A DNA stretch of 64,000 nucleotides from Labyrinthula sp. Ha (taxonomy: Eukaryota > Sar > Bigyra > Labyrinthulida > Labyrinthulaceae), in assembly GCA_015227615.1 (NCBI GenBank), contig JAALGZ010000038.1:124001-188000 (forward strand), given 5' to 3'. Positions 11,701 to 22,049 of this stretch are shown here, one piece after another. The notes under the pieces were generated by a model. That model did not search any database and was not told the DNA's origin. It saw nothing but the letters and a program-made list of their open reading frames with translations. A program made the translations under genes and the position numbers. Positions within the stretch are counted from its first letter, which is position 1. Every line of letters begins with the position of its first letter.

Positions 11701-12920
11701 GATAAAAGAAAGTTAGAATATTTTTAATCTTAGTTATAGTGCTGCGATCAAAACTAGCAAATCATTTGGAAATAATAGTACGGAGGCACAAATATTGTTT
11801 ATTTACTTTGTAGGACATTATGTAATGCATAATTAATTAAAAAAAAATCCACATAAAAATTGAAAAAAACATTTATGTCTAGCAATAACTTACATAAATA
11901 TTCAGGCTTAGATTAGTGGAAAAGTAATTCTCTGGTATTCTTTTGTTGTATTAAAGTATGAAACTTTGAAGACAATGAACATCTCGTGGCACATGTTGCT
12001 CACGGAGTGGGATCCATGCAATTACTCCTCAACATCCAACCAGTAGATAGTTTACCATTAGATCGAATACGTATTAAAGCTAATGCTATCATGGAAAGCA
12101 AATAGAAAATTTTATTAATGAAGTACATATACGTTCGCAGCAGAGTATCAATTTCTTAAACTACACCGGTAAGCCTTAGAGCCGAGTGGAACATGTTTCT
12201 GTGTTGCACTGGAAAAGTTTTCACACTCTTGAAGGCCATTATTATTGTTACTCGACTACCAGAACTATTTTTCATGTTTAATTCAAGGCATTTATTTAAA
12301 TGTGGTTTATGATGATGCCGCTTGCCAATTAACCAGCACCAAAACGGGCTCATTAATGCTCTGGTTCTTTACATTATTAAAAACACACTCAGAACTATGC
12401 CTCTTTATTAGAATTTACCATTTAATCTTACAAAAATATAAACTTCAATGTATTCATATCTTTGAAGTTATATAAGATAGTAAAAGAAACGAAGATGCTT
12501 TAACTTGCATATGTGACATCACAACTACTTGTGAGCCCTCAAGGCGAACAAACCTTTGCTCATGAGTATATGTTGGTTAAAATTTATCTCAGAATAGTTC
12601 ATTATCCTTTTAATAACTGAAGTTGAAAGGTTACCACATAATTCATATTTGCAGGGTGGAGCTCAGTGTGCAAACGTCTTCTGTTACATGTCAAAAATGA
12701 ATGAATTCTAAAACTTAGTATTGCATTACTCTTGAATTAGTATACTTGTTTATCAGTGTGCACTCCCTGTGAAATGATTAAATTCTTTCTATAGAAGAAA
12801 CATTCTTATTCAGACATGTGATTGTCTCATTGAATAAATTTTTGCTTAAATTTTCCATATATTCATATGAATTATATATAAAAATAGAAACATAAACACA
12901 GAAGAAAAAGAAAGCGAAAC
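8770..12920. other. Gene-free stretch, 4.1 kb
   Basis: Stop codons are frequent in all frames and no protein family is recognisable. Short open frames around 12156-12475 overlap each other on opposite strands and look like chance. I see no RNA gene or transposon. Confidence 0.5.
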
Positions 12921-13505
12921 ATGTCTTGCCTACCTTACAAACTTCTAACCAACTATCTAGCAGGAAAATTGACACGGGGAAAGAAGGGTACTAAGTTATC
13001 AAAAATTCTTGAAAGATTTTACAAAAAAAATAAACATAAAGAATGCCAGAAATCTAACTTCTCAGAAGTGAAAACTCAGGTTTCTGAAGAAGAGGTTCCT
13101 GTTGTAGAAGCTAAGAAGGAAAAGGTTTGGAAGTCCGAAGAGTTGATGCTTGTAGTTTATGAAGACAAAACTGTAGATGATATAAATCAAATTTATCCAG
13201 TTGTGGATCTATTTTCACCTAAGTTGGAATACCTCCCTTCGTGCTTGTCTTTCCTTGCAGAAGTAGCTCGAAAGAATGAAGCTCTACCAAGTGAAGTTTT
13301 TCTCCTTGATGTACATGAAGATATTTGGGATAAGAAGATTGGTGGAGATGTTATTGTAGGAATTATTTGCTGTGTGTATTTGAATATTTTTATAGCTTTT
13401 GCTGACCCAATTTTATCTCCAGCAACTATAATTTTCTGCTTCTTATATATGTGGCCTGAGTTAAAACTTATTAGAGAAGTTTTAACTTGGGATGGAGAGT
13501 TGTAA
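12921..13505 (+). CDS. Orphan protein with two C-terminal membrane helices
   Basis: A 194-residue protein I do not recognise. It starts at an ATG after an A-rich leader. Residues 1-70 are strongly basic and hydrophilic; residues 71-140 mix charged and hydrophobic positions (for example DINQIYPVVDLF). Two closely spaced hydrophobic segments follow, about 142-161 and 164-178, separated by a short turn with prolines, then a short charged tail ending DGEL. The layout resembles a helical-hairpin membrane anchor with a cytosolic N-terminal domain. Codon use and uninterrupted length favour a real gene over chance in this A+T-rich sequence. Its stop lies 122 bases from the converging PAH pseudogene. 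Function unknown. Confidence 0.7.
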   Translation: MSCLPYKLLTNYLAGKLTRGKKGTKLSKILERFYKKNKHKECQKSNFSEVKTQVSEEEVPVVEAKKEKVWKSEELMLVVYEDKTVDDINQIYPVVDLFSPKLEYLPSCLSFLAEVARKNEALPSEVFLLDVHEDIWDKKIGGDVIVGIICCVYLNIFIAFADPILSPATIIFCFLYMWPELKLIREVLTWDGEL

Positions 13506-13627
13506 ATATACGTCTTTGTTTTCTAAGCTTTAATTTAAATTAATCTCCTCTTTTCAAATATACTCTCAATTAAAACTGACAGAACACTACAAATTTCTTA
13601 ATGCAAAACGAAAGAGTTTAATTTATA

Positions 13628-14490
13628 TTAAGAATATTCAACACACTTTACACTCCTATCTACTTGAACAATATGTTTTTCAAGATCATACTCAACATGA
13701 AAAGGTCTTACAATAGAATTCTCACAAAAATCACTCATTTTTTTCTCTGCATCTTCCAAACTTTCTGCTACAAAATACATTTCCTGATAGGTTGTTATTG
13801 GATATACAACTTCCGCAGCAACACTAGGATCCCATGGTTTCCATTCACTTTTTCCCTCACAAGCCCATTCTAACTCTCCGAAACTACTTAATAACCCTGC
13901 TCCCCATGCTTTAACTCCATCAGATTCTTGCAAGAGTCCAAATTCAACTGAAAACCAATAACACGTTGCTAAGCTTCGAATATCATTATCGCTTGCACCT
14001 AAACTTGCCAACCCTACTTTTTGGCTAAAATCAGCAAAATGAGGGTTAGATAGCATAGGGATATGGCCTAGGAGTTCATGTAAAACATCTGGCTCTGGAG
14101 TGTATAAAGGCTTTGAGGGATGTCTGATATATTGGGTACTGAAAAAGATACGAAATGCAAGTGCATTTAGAAAATCTCTTGCAGTCAACAAACCTGGAAC
14201 AGGTCTTAGTTGAAAATTCGTCTTCTTTTGTAAATAATTTGTGATCGTTTCGAGTTGAGGGATTTCTTTCGATTTTTAATCACAATGTTCTTCCATAGAT
14301 GTGAGCGCCTCATGAAATTCTTTACACGCATATTTCTTAAACATATCACTTTTGTTTACAGGTTTCAGCTATACTTAAGCCTTTAGGTATGGCTGAATTA
14401 ACTTATCTGTTTGAAAAATGTTTTAGACTCTTCATTCTTATTGTTTTTTCTAATGCCCGGATTTGCGTTAAAGGTTCTTTTTGCATAGTT
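13628..14490 (-). pseudogene. Phenylalanine (aromatic amino-acid) hydroxylase pseudogene
   Basis: The intact family converts phenylalanine to tyrosine with tetrahydrobiopterin and Fe(II). The 3' part (13628-14191) is one open frame matching the catalytic core: [22 protein letters not shown] with both iron-ligand histidines, [18 protein letters not shown] with the glutamate ligand, and the [10 protein letters not shown] helix. It has no ATG at its upstream end. Homology continues upstream through [14 protein letters not shown] and FQLRPVPG, then across an in-frame TAA just before KSKEIPQ to FKKYACKEFHEAL. Beyond that, AIPKG...AET and NPGIRKNNKNEESKTFF match the usual PIPxVEYTEEE and HPGFxDxxYRxRRxFF, but in other frames. 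I therefore count at least two frameshifts plus stops. No splice sites rescue these breaks and no regulatory (ACT-like) domain is visible. The good conservation of the 3' half suggests fairly recent loss. Confidence 0.85.
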
Positions 14491-14684
14491 TCAGTGATGA
14501 AGAAAAACAGTGCCTTCAAAATGTAATCAATAAACTCTGAATGCTTTCCATTTCAAAATAGAAAGACTGCTTAAAAACTGGATGTTGTTGAAGAAAAGTA
14601 CGTATTTTATCTTGTTTTAAACTTTAGGTGGTTTTGCCTCCCTTGAGTAAACAAAACAATATATACTGACTACCAAACTATTCA

Positions 14685-14760
14685 TATATATGACGCTCCT
14701 TAGAGGAAAGCTAAGAAAACCTCTAAGACGCTGGACATGTAAGTAGGGACATCATATATA
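14685..14760. repeat. Nested stem-loop
   Basis: Outer arms TATATATGACGCTCCT (from 14685) and its imperfect inverse ending at 14760 (…GGGACATCATATATA) enclose a perfect 8-bp inner hairpin, CTTAGAGG (14699-14706) with CCTCTAAG (14720-14727). It lies between the PAH pseudogene and the 3' end of the LRR-like gene at 14819 and is the only structure in that 330-base gap. It could be a tiny foldback element or a transcript 3'-end structure. Confidence 0.45.
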
Positions 14761-14818
14761 AACCAAGATATATTACTTTTATTTTTGGTCGATTTGCCAA
14801 ACCAAATACTTTCTCCTT

Positions 14819-16150
14819 CTAGTTGCAGACATCTAAGTCACAGTTATCCTCAAGTGGAGAACCTCCTATTAATAACCTTTCAAAATTAGACAAACTATCA
14901 AGATCAAACCCATCCAAACTTTCTATTGCAGTATTGCTAAGATCTAACTCAGTCAAGTTAACTTCAAGGATTGATGTAGGAAGCTCCACTAAGTTATCAC
15001 AATTTAGAAAAGAGATGAGAACTTGGTTATTTCCATGACCAGAATATGTATTATTTGGTAGTTGAACTAAATTAGGTTCGCCTTCTATATTCATACTTAC
15101 TTTATCTGCCAAAATTTCAAAGTTTTCTGCACTAAATAAACCATCAGGTACATTTGAAAATCCATTCCGATAGAAACCAAAATCAGCGACTTCACCTCTA
15201 GCAGCGTCGATTTGAATAACTTCTTCTCCAGAGAGCCCTTCTACAAAACTTTCTAGCAAATCATCAGTTATAAAGTCGGTAAAAAATATTTCTTGCCTAG
15301 GTGAGCTAGCTAAAAAGTCAATAACATTTGAATTGAATTCAAAGTTCTTCATTCCGTCTAACTTAATTGTCGTGGCAGATATATAACTGGGAAACTTTAT
15401 AATTTCTGAACCTTGGATATTTATCTCATCAAACTCCACATTTTGAGACTGGAAATTAGTAACTATACTTTCATCCAATATTTCAAGCTTAATAACCTCA
15501 AACCCAAGAAGTTCGCCAAAAGCATCTTGATCAATAATACCAATTCCAACATCAATGAACCTAATGGTAAAAACTCTGGAAAGGTCTAAATCTGATTTGT
15601 CAAATGGATTCTTAGGAAAACATGATATTTCCAAACCAGCAATTTCCAGCGTGTCTATTTCATCAAGAGAGAGACTCTCCGCAATTAGTACTCTGTTCAC
15701 TATAGCTTCTTCTCCGACACATTCAGGAAAAATACTAACATTTTCTTCTTCTTCTAGTGTTACTATTACAAAAAAAGTGGCAGCTGCAAGAATAAGAATG
15801 ACCAACAGTCCAACTACAAAGCGTTTCACCAATGTCTTTGGAGAAGATTTGGTACCTAAGCGGAATGCAGAAATACGCATAGTCTTAGTGTACTTGAGAA
15901 CTGGATCATCATCAAGAAAAGATACTTGATTTTTGCTTAAATTTGCGTCAAACATTGGACTAAATGTTTCTTCTGATTCCTTTGATTTTCCGTACGGTTC
16001 CAAGTCGAGTTCCAGAGAGTTTATTGGATTGACGCTTGCCACTGTAAACGTGTCTCCCTTGTTATAGGTTGCAGTTGAATAAACATTATCCTCATAAAAC
16101 CCTGTTTTTAGTGAGTTTGTTCCTTGCGTAGAGCTTCTTGGAGGTCTCAT
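14819..16150 (-). CDS. LRR-like single-pass membrane protein A
   Basis: A 443-residue member of a five-gene family in this window; I know no named family for it. Residues 1-110 are hydrophilic and presumably cytosolic, ending in basic residues (KSSPKTLVKR) just before one membrane helix (about 111-131). An acidic run (EEEEN) follows, so the positive-inside rule predicts a type II topology with the C-terminus outside the cytosol. The ectodomain has irregular leucine-rich spacing and the family landmarks: C144 after the membrane, SCFPKNPF (C177), NVPDGLF, SFLNCDNLVELP (C384), LTELDLSNTAIESLDGF, and cysteines C437 and C442 at the end. N-glycosylation sites are present. It is the only family member here not in a tandem pair. 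The start is the first ATG of the frame. A surface recognition, adhesion or receptor role is inferred from architecture only. Confidence 0.85.
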   Translation of the reverse strand: MRPPRSSTQGTNSLKTGFYEDNVYSTATYNKGDTFTVASVNPINSLELDLEPYGKSKESEETFSPMFDANLSKNQVSFLDDDPVLKYTKTMRISAFRLGTKSSPKTLVKRFVVGLLVILILAAATFFVIVTLEEEENVSIFPECVGEEAIVNRVLIAESLSLDEIDTLEIAGLEISCFPKNPFDKSDLDLSRVFTIRFIDVGIGIIDQDAFGELLGFEVIKLEILDESIVTNFQSQNVEFDEINIQGSEIIKFPSYISATTIKLDGMKNFEFNSNVIDFLASSPRQEIFFTDFITDDLLESFVEGLSGEEVIQIDAARGEVADFGFYRNGFSNVPDGLFSAENFEILADKVSMNIEGEPNLVQLPNNTYSGHGNNQVLISFLNCDNLVELPTSILEVNLTELDLSNTAIESLDGFDLDSLSNFERLLIGGSPLEDNCDLDVCN

Positions 16151-19100
16151 TTCTTTCTTGTTTGTATATTATTCGATATATCTTAGATTAGTTTTGGTTT
16201 GACTGACAAGTACCAAACTGGAGTATCTGAAATAATTTTAAGAGGCAGTTTCATCATACTCCCTTCTATAGCTGTATTGAGCATTTAGGATACATATATA
16301 CTTTTTCATGACTGGATGTTAATGCAAGAGTTTCTATTTCGAATAACCAACAGAAAGTCAACAACCCGCAATATGATTCGCTAAGGTAAGAATTAGAGCA
16401 AATCATATGCTGGGATTTTAATTCTATGTGAAATATAGGATTGGCTAAATGGGCCATCCGGCCTACACTACTTCATTAATTTCTATTCTACCACTAGTAC
16501 AGACTACCTTTGGTATATATCAGTGCTGCGTTACCACTGTAATTATGATAATGATGAACTTAAGAATAAATAGGGACTGAGTCCTAACCTACGTGTTCCC
16601 TTAGGTTCTATTATTTTATTCTGTCTAGTGCATTTTCTTGTGCTATTCAGTGCAATGGAACTATTTTCTGTCCTTATGTACTGTTTTGAACTCATGAACT
16701 ATTGTGGTATCTACTTGAAGTAGACTTGGCGTTGCCCTTGCCATGAAATATACTTGGTTTGTTGACAGAATCTATTAATACTGTTAGTCCGTTAGGTCAG
16801 AACTCAAATTCTACTGCAAGTATCAGTCACAATTCATTGGAAACACCAGTCATTAGATGACAAAGTCTTTGGTAAAAAAATATGTTGAGTCATCGTAGGA
16901 ATTGTGAAAAACTCAAAATACACAAAAAAGGTGAAAGAGCTAACCCAATTCCCAGAAAAAGCCTCTTTTGGCTCAATATTGCTGCAGTTGATGGTTCAGC
17001 GACTGTATGTGTATAATGTTGGGGTTTGACTGTAGTTTTGCTGTATTAATTGCTCTTGATGTCCAAGTTACTTGGTACTGCTCTTAAATGAAGCATCCAG
17101 AAGATGATATATATGACTTTAAGTTCTTTTAGTTGCTAGTTGTTGGATGGTGTTTGTAAGGACCATTCTTTCCTTTCCATCTACATTCTGAGGTAGACTT
17201 AGACCCAGTGCTTCATTTTGAGGTTTTTATGAAAATTTTACATAAGAGAAAGGAGATATTTTAGTTTGGAGATGTTCCAGAGGTAGCGATTTGTTGGAAA
17301 CTGTGGTAAAAGCAGATATATATTTATAATGGTGAATTTGCAGAGTTTGTGGAGTGTCTCTTTTCTAGTTCCATAATCTGTTTTGTTGGCTGGCGGGTTG
17401 ACTGTTACCCTTGTTTTTATAATAGACTCTGTCAAAGTTATTCCAGACATATATTTGGTCAAATTTTCCAGTAGTTTTCTAATAATATCTTCTTGCTTCA
17501 TTGTTTTCGCACTTGGGTTCGTTTACCTCACTCTTCGTTTGTTTGCGCGGCCTTTACGCTTAGGTTGTCGGCAAGGTTGTTGTATTCGATAGGTCCAAGA
17601 TTTCGTACAACTGCAAAGTTGAGTTCTGTTGCTCTTCAAATAGTATATTTGGTTACTTAGGCTCTTTTTTTTAGGGTTTCAGAGTTCCGGGGAAGAGTCG
17701 TGTGCCGTTAGGGATGTGTGGGTGGCCCAACAACCACGTTAATCTGCTTATTCTTCATGTTTCTTCTTCTCTCTTAGTAGATTTTGAGCGTTTATTGGCC
17801 ACCTTCAACCAGAATGATACTCAGATTATCTAAAGGTTATAAGTGAATTTTTTCCAAGTAGTTCGGGGGGGTTGATTAGTAATTTGATATGATCTTAACT
17901 GGATGAGGTGCTTGTCCTCGGTCTATTTCTACAGGTTCAGTATATACGTTTGTTTTCTATTATTATTAAGAAATATTGAGGGTTTTATCGTTGGGTCTAA
18001 TCTTGTCGTGTTGAAAGCTAAATAGGTGTTGTCTAACTATCACGAGAATTGTGTGCAGTTTTTAGAGACATTACTATTTTCCGGTCAACATTCCATGGAT
18101 TTAGACTTTTGGACACATGTGTAATTGGGGATATTTGATTGAATTTCTAATATAAGATTAGCTGCAAACTAAGGTGTTCTCAAGAAAATGTACTTAGTGT
18201 TAATCTTATATGGCGCCTTGTTCCCGTTACTCGACTATTCAAGTTATTTCTAGTACAGAATAATAACTCTAATGATAGAACACAAGTTCACTATGCTATA
18301 GAAAAATATAACCGTAAAGGCACAAAGCAGGGAAATAAATAATAATAATAGGTAAACAGTGATATTCTAGTAGTCTGCAGCTGATGCGGTCTTGGACAGA
18401 TTTTTTAGCTAATTTCAGATTTGCAGTAACAAGAAAGTCAATCATCTCCATCTATTCTCAGTTTTAGCAACAAATAATAAGAAGAAGATAAGAGGTTTGG
18501 ATACTGGGTAGATACTACTTAGATTTAGATTATATTGCTTTTATTTATGTTATCACTATAAAATTGTTGAGAACCTATTTCAGAACAATCACCAAAAGTT
18601 GTAAAACATAATCATTTGGTAGTTTTGACAGTTTTTCTTTAATATTATGAGGATTTTTTCTTTCTCTACTAGCACATTTTAATTCAACTAAATGACAAGA
18701 GGTTCTAAGGTATAAATTAGCTTTTTTTCAAAGTCAAGAAATGTGTTGATCCATGATTTCGTATATAAACCTTTTTTTATATCACTCAGTACCATAGGGG
18801 AGACTAGGAAAAATGTAACAAAGTGATATAATTGTATTGTGCTGCCATATTTTCTTTCTCTTCTTTAACCCACTTTTGATAGATAAATACAAAAAAAAGT
18901 TTCTGATCTAAGCATTTTTGGTACTTTTGACCACATTAAAGTTTAAGATATGGCCAGTTCTCTTGATTGCGAAAGTGAAGCTAAAGATTCATACAAGATT
19001 GTAAGAGAATATATGCTTTGTAAAAGAGAAGCTGGTGGGAATTTCTTTTTCAACCGACTAATATTTCAACTTTTTAGATTGGTGTCCCTGGAATTAATCA

Positions 19101-20666
19101 GTATAAAGTTTCCATATGTCTCTGTAGCAGGTACATCATTAAATAATGTATCAGAGTTGTAGCATACTATTATTGAGGTTTTCGCTAATAGTAGCTTATG
19201 GCAAAGCTAATTTTCTTTTGCTACGTTTCCGTTTGAAACCCCTAGTCAGAGTCAATAAATTGGTTTTCCTTCAAGCTAAACTCAGTTAAAAGGATAGACT
19301 TGGTTTCATAGTCCATGCAAATAGATGTTGTTAATAAGGATTTTGAAAGGGAATGGGAAAAACAAGTTTCCCAGGGCGCATGAGAACATTTTTCATAAAA
19401 TCCTTAGATTATCTGTATTATTTTGTCATTCTCTATTATTCAGTATGAAAGGCATTGTTAAAAAAAATTTCCTTGAAACATCCTAAAATGCACAAAAATT
19501 GGGCACGGGGAAATAATATTTACGTAAACAACCCCGTTAAGTATCTTGTATCTTTCTCTCTAATTTTTATTAACCAAATCATGAGAAGTACTCTACTTAG
19601 GAATTGGGAAGCAAAAGCACTATATTACGAACTTGTCGATGAACTATTGAATATAATTTCATTATTAGTCCATATACGAGTAAAAAACGGTTTTCTCTCG
19701 AAGCAGCGCTCTATACATAAGATTCAAATAAAAAAGTTCCCGATAACATGCCCTTTGTGAGAATATTCTGTGTCGTCAGCATTTTTTACAAGAAAAAAGA
19801 TTTTCTAGAGATACAACTGTAGTAGAACTTATCTGAATAACAGCTTTGTTGATTTTACAAAAGCGTAAGAAGTCAAGGGATAAAAATATTAACGAGCGCA
19901 AACTTCATTGTGAAGCTTAGTGCATTTCTCAGTTCATAACATGAGTAAACACCTCTTTTCGCTATGTTTATTTCTATAGTTTATGAAAAAAATGTTATTA
20001 TCATTTATAATTAACTGTTCCCTTAAATATTTTCACAATGACATGAAATTTTCAATATTTCTCACTTTTATTTAAAACTACACGCTCATTTAATTCGTCC
20101 TAACTCCCTGTTGACCCATGTCTAATCGAAAAAAATCCGTTGACTATCTGTTAATCTAGTAGATGTTTTAAATCCATTAAAAGCAATGAAAAACCTTTGA
20201 ATAATACGACGCTTGAGTTATCATTCTTGTGAACGGGCTCTTTTGAGTCTATTTCAGGGTAGTTGTTAACATAAGACAAACTGTGCTCTTGAATATTTTA
20301 ATTTGCTTTCTATTACTGTAACATAGAAAAACAGGCGAGAAAACACCAAAACGTATTCTAAGGGTTTATGAAACTTTCTTGATAAAGTCTAATAACTTGT
20401 TTAATTGTGTGGCCTGCTATCTCTTCAGCTTTCTCAATGCAAATCGCAAGGCATATATTTGCGTTTAGAGAGTGAAAACTGATTAGTAAATCTAAATACC
20501 AGACAAAATATTAACAAATATCTTTCATTTTTAGTTTTACAGCCAAAGGTAGAAAGTGTTACATCACATTTTTAGTATCGTTGCTGGTGCCAGAATTTTT
20601 AGTTAAGTTATTCTCAGTTTTATGTACCAGTGCACTGAACTTCCTATGTATTCCATTTGAGGCGTG

Positions 20667-20688
20667 TCAGTACAGTCTGCTGTACTGA
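20667..20688. repeat. Perfect 9-bp hairpin
   Basis: TCAGTACAG and CTGTACTGA face each other across a four-base loop (TCTG). It is isolated, with no gene next to it, so its meaning is unclear. Confidence 0.4.
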
Positions 20689-22020
20689 TCTACTACAATT
20701 AGATCCACTCTAGACTGCGGAGTTACTGCAATGGTCTAGTTACTTGCCAGCTATCTTATCACTATTTTTTTCTTTTATCGAATCATCATCTTCTGGTATC
20801 CAAATATCATTCTTTAGTAGTAGGTCATTGGATCTTTGTATTAGTTCATATTAAATATGCAATGAGCAATTTTAGATTCCATTTTTCCAAATTTCTGGAA
20901 TTATCAATCCAAAATTAGAGAGGAATCACAAAGCGAACAGAAGACAAGTTTCAGATCTCATTATTCTCCTTCTGCACCATCTGCCGACCACTGCCGCTTT
21001 GTAGGAGCTACATGTTGTTGATGGAGCTTGATTTTAGTTGTTTCCGAACCTTTTTTTCTGAATCAATATGTTCTTACTGTGAATGACTTTTCTTCACTTT
21101 ATTACCCCTGTCCTAGATGATTGCTTGCAACTTTCTTGACCTTGGAATTTCGACAATTGACTTTAGGTGTAGCAGTAGTTCAAATGTTTCAATCTACGGA
21201 GATTTGCGTTGCTTTTGGATAGTCTTGTGAGTTTTTAAGGGAACTGGGGACTCGGCGAAATTTTTCTATATAACCGATGGGCTATGCCTATTAGGGTATT
21301 AGGTAAGGGTGTGTTCGAGTAGCCTGAATCCTAAACATTAATAAAAAATATTTTCTTCTATTAACTTCTGTCTTTACTACCCTAATGTTTTCTGTGTTAA
21401 CTACAGCTTCTGCCTTTCATGCAAGAAGAGCTAGGTAAATTGCTTAAAACTTCTACTTCTTTTTTTCAGAAACCAAATCTTTAAAACCGATAACCAAACA
21501 GTCTAGTGGAGAGTAGCTCAGTATCTAGAGCAACTTAGTACCTAGACTTGTCACTTATTTCAGTGAAAGGAAGTTGTAATGATTAGTTAGAGCTTTAGTC
21601 TCTAGCAACGAAAGTTTCCACGCGGTAAGGGTGTCTACGCTCGCAGAAGCTACATGTAGCGCACTGTACAGCCGGCCCTCCGTGTCTGGTAAGTGGTAAC
21701 ACCTTTGTATTTTTTCTTGTCCGGTTTCCAACTATTGCTCGGGTGTTTGAGGCAGAACACTCCTCCTATTTGATATTGCATTATTATTTTGTTTGTTCAA
21801 ATTGTTCAATAGCTCCAGTATTATAAACGCATAAGATTCTAAACAGAAACTCTAAGTTGAGTTTTCTAATGACATCATCATTTTAGTATTATTAAAGTAT
21901 TAGAACCGAACTGAAAGACACAGAGTACCCAGATTTATACGGAACAAAGAAATCACAGCTATTACATACAAATGTAAAAGTCCACCCATCATGAAAAAAA
22001 ACCAGTTATAAAGATCTCTG

Positions 22021-22030
22021 TTCCGGGCTA
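22021..22030 (+). promoter_or_regulatory. TTCCGGGC motif before LRR-like gene B
   Basis: TTCCGGGCTA ends about 20 bases before the ATG at 22050 and stands out as a GC-rich island in A+T-rich sequence. Similar CCGG cores lie close to other starts: 39444-39450 before ALDH-1, 59801-59810 before LRR-like E, and 58131-58140 before LRR-like D. A shared promoter or initiator element is an inference. Confidence 0.3.
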
Positions 22031-22049
22031 TAGCAAAAGTAAATTTCAA

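Larger units (their letters stand above)
16151..22049. other. Gene-poor stretch, 5.9 kb
   Basis: No protein is recognisable. About 16.5-18.0 kb and 20.5-21.7 kb are visibly richer in G and T on the + strand than their surroundings, as if older transcribed or transposon sequence had decayed there, but I cannot match any family. Short frames at 17238-17501 (-), 18950-19162 (+) and 19455-19760 (+) are not convincing genes. Confidence 0.45.

Noticed and set aside
12245-12475. Frame containing YDDAACQL, which recalls a word seen in some KDZ-type transposases
   Set aside because: Only eight residues match from memory, nothing on either side supports it, and a frame on the other strand overlaps it.
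17238-17501. 87-codon minus-strand frame in a G/T-rich region, considered as debris of a mobile element
   Set aside because: No diagnostic domain; neighbouring frames are fully stopped.
18950-19162. 70-codon frame with a well-placed ATG (MASSLDCESEAKDSYK)
   Set aside because: Too short to support, ends in a hydrophobic segment that may be non-coding, and a trial intron did not improve it.
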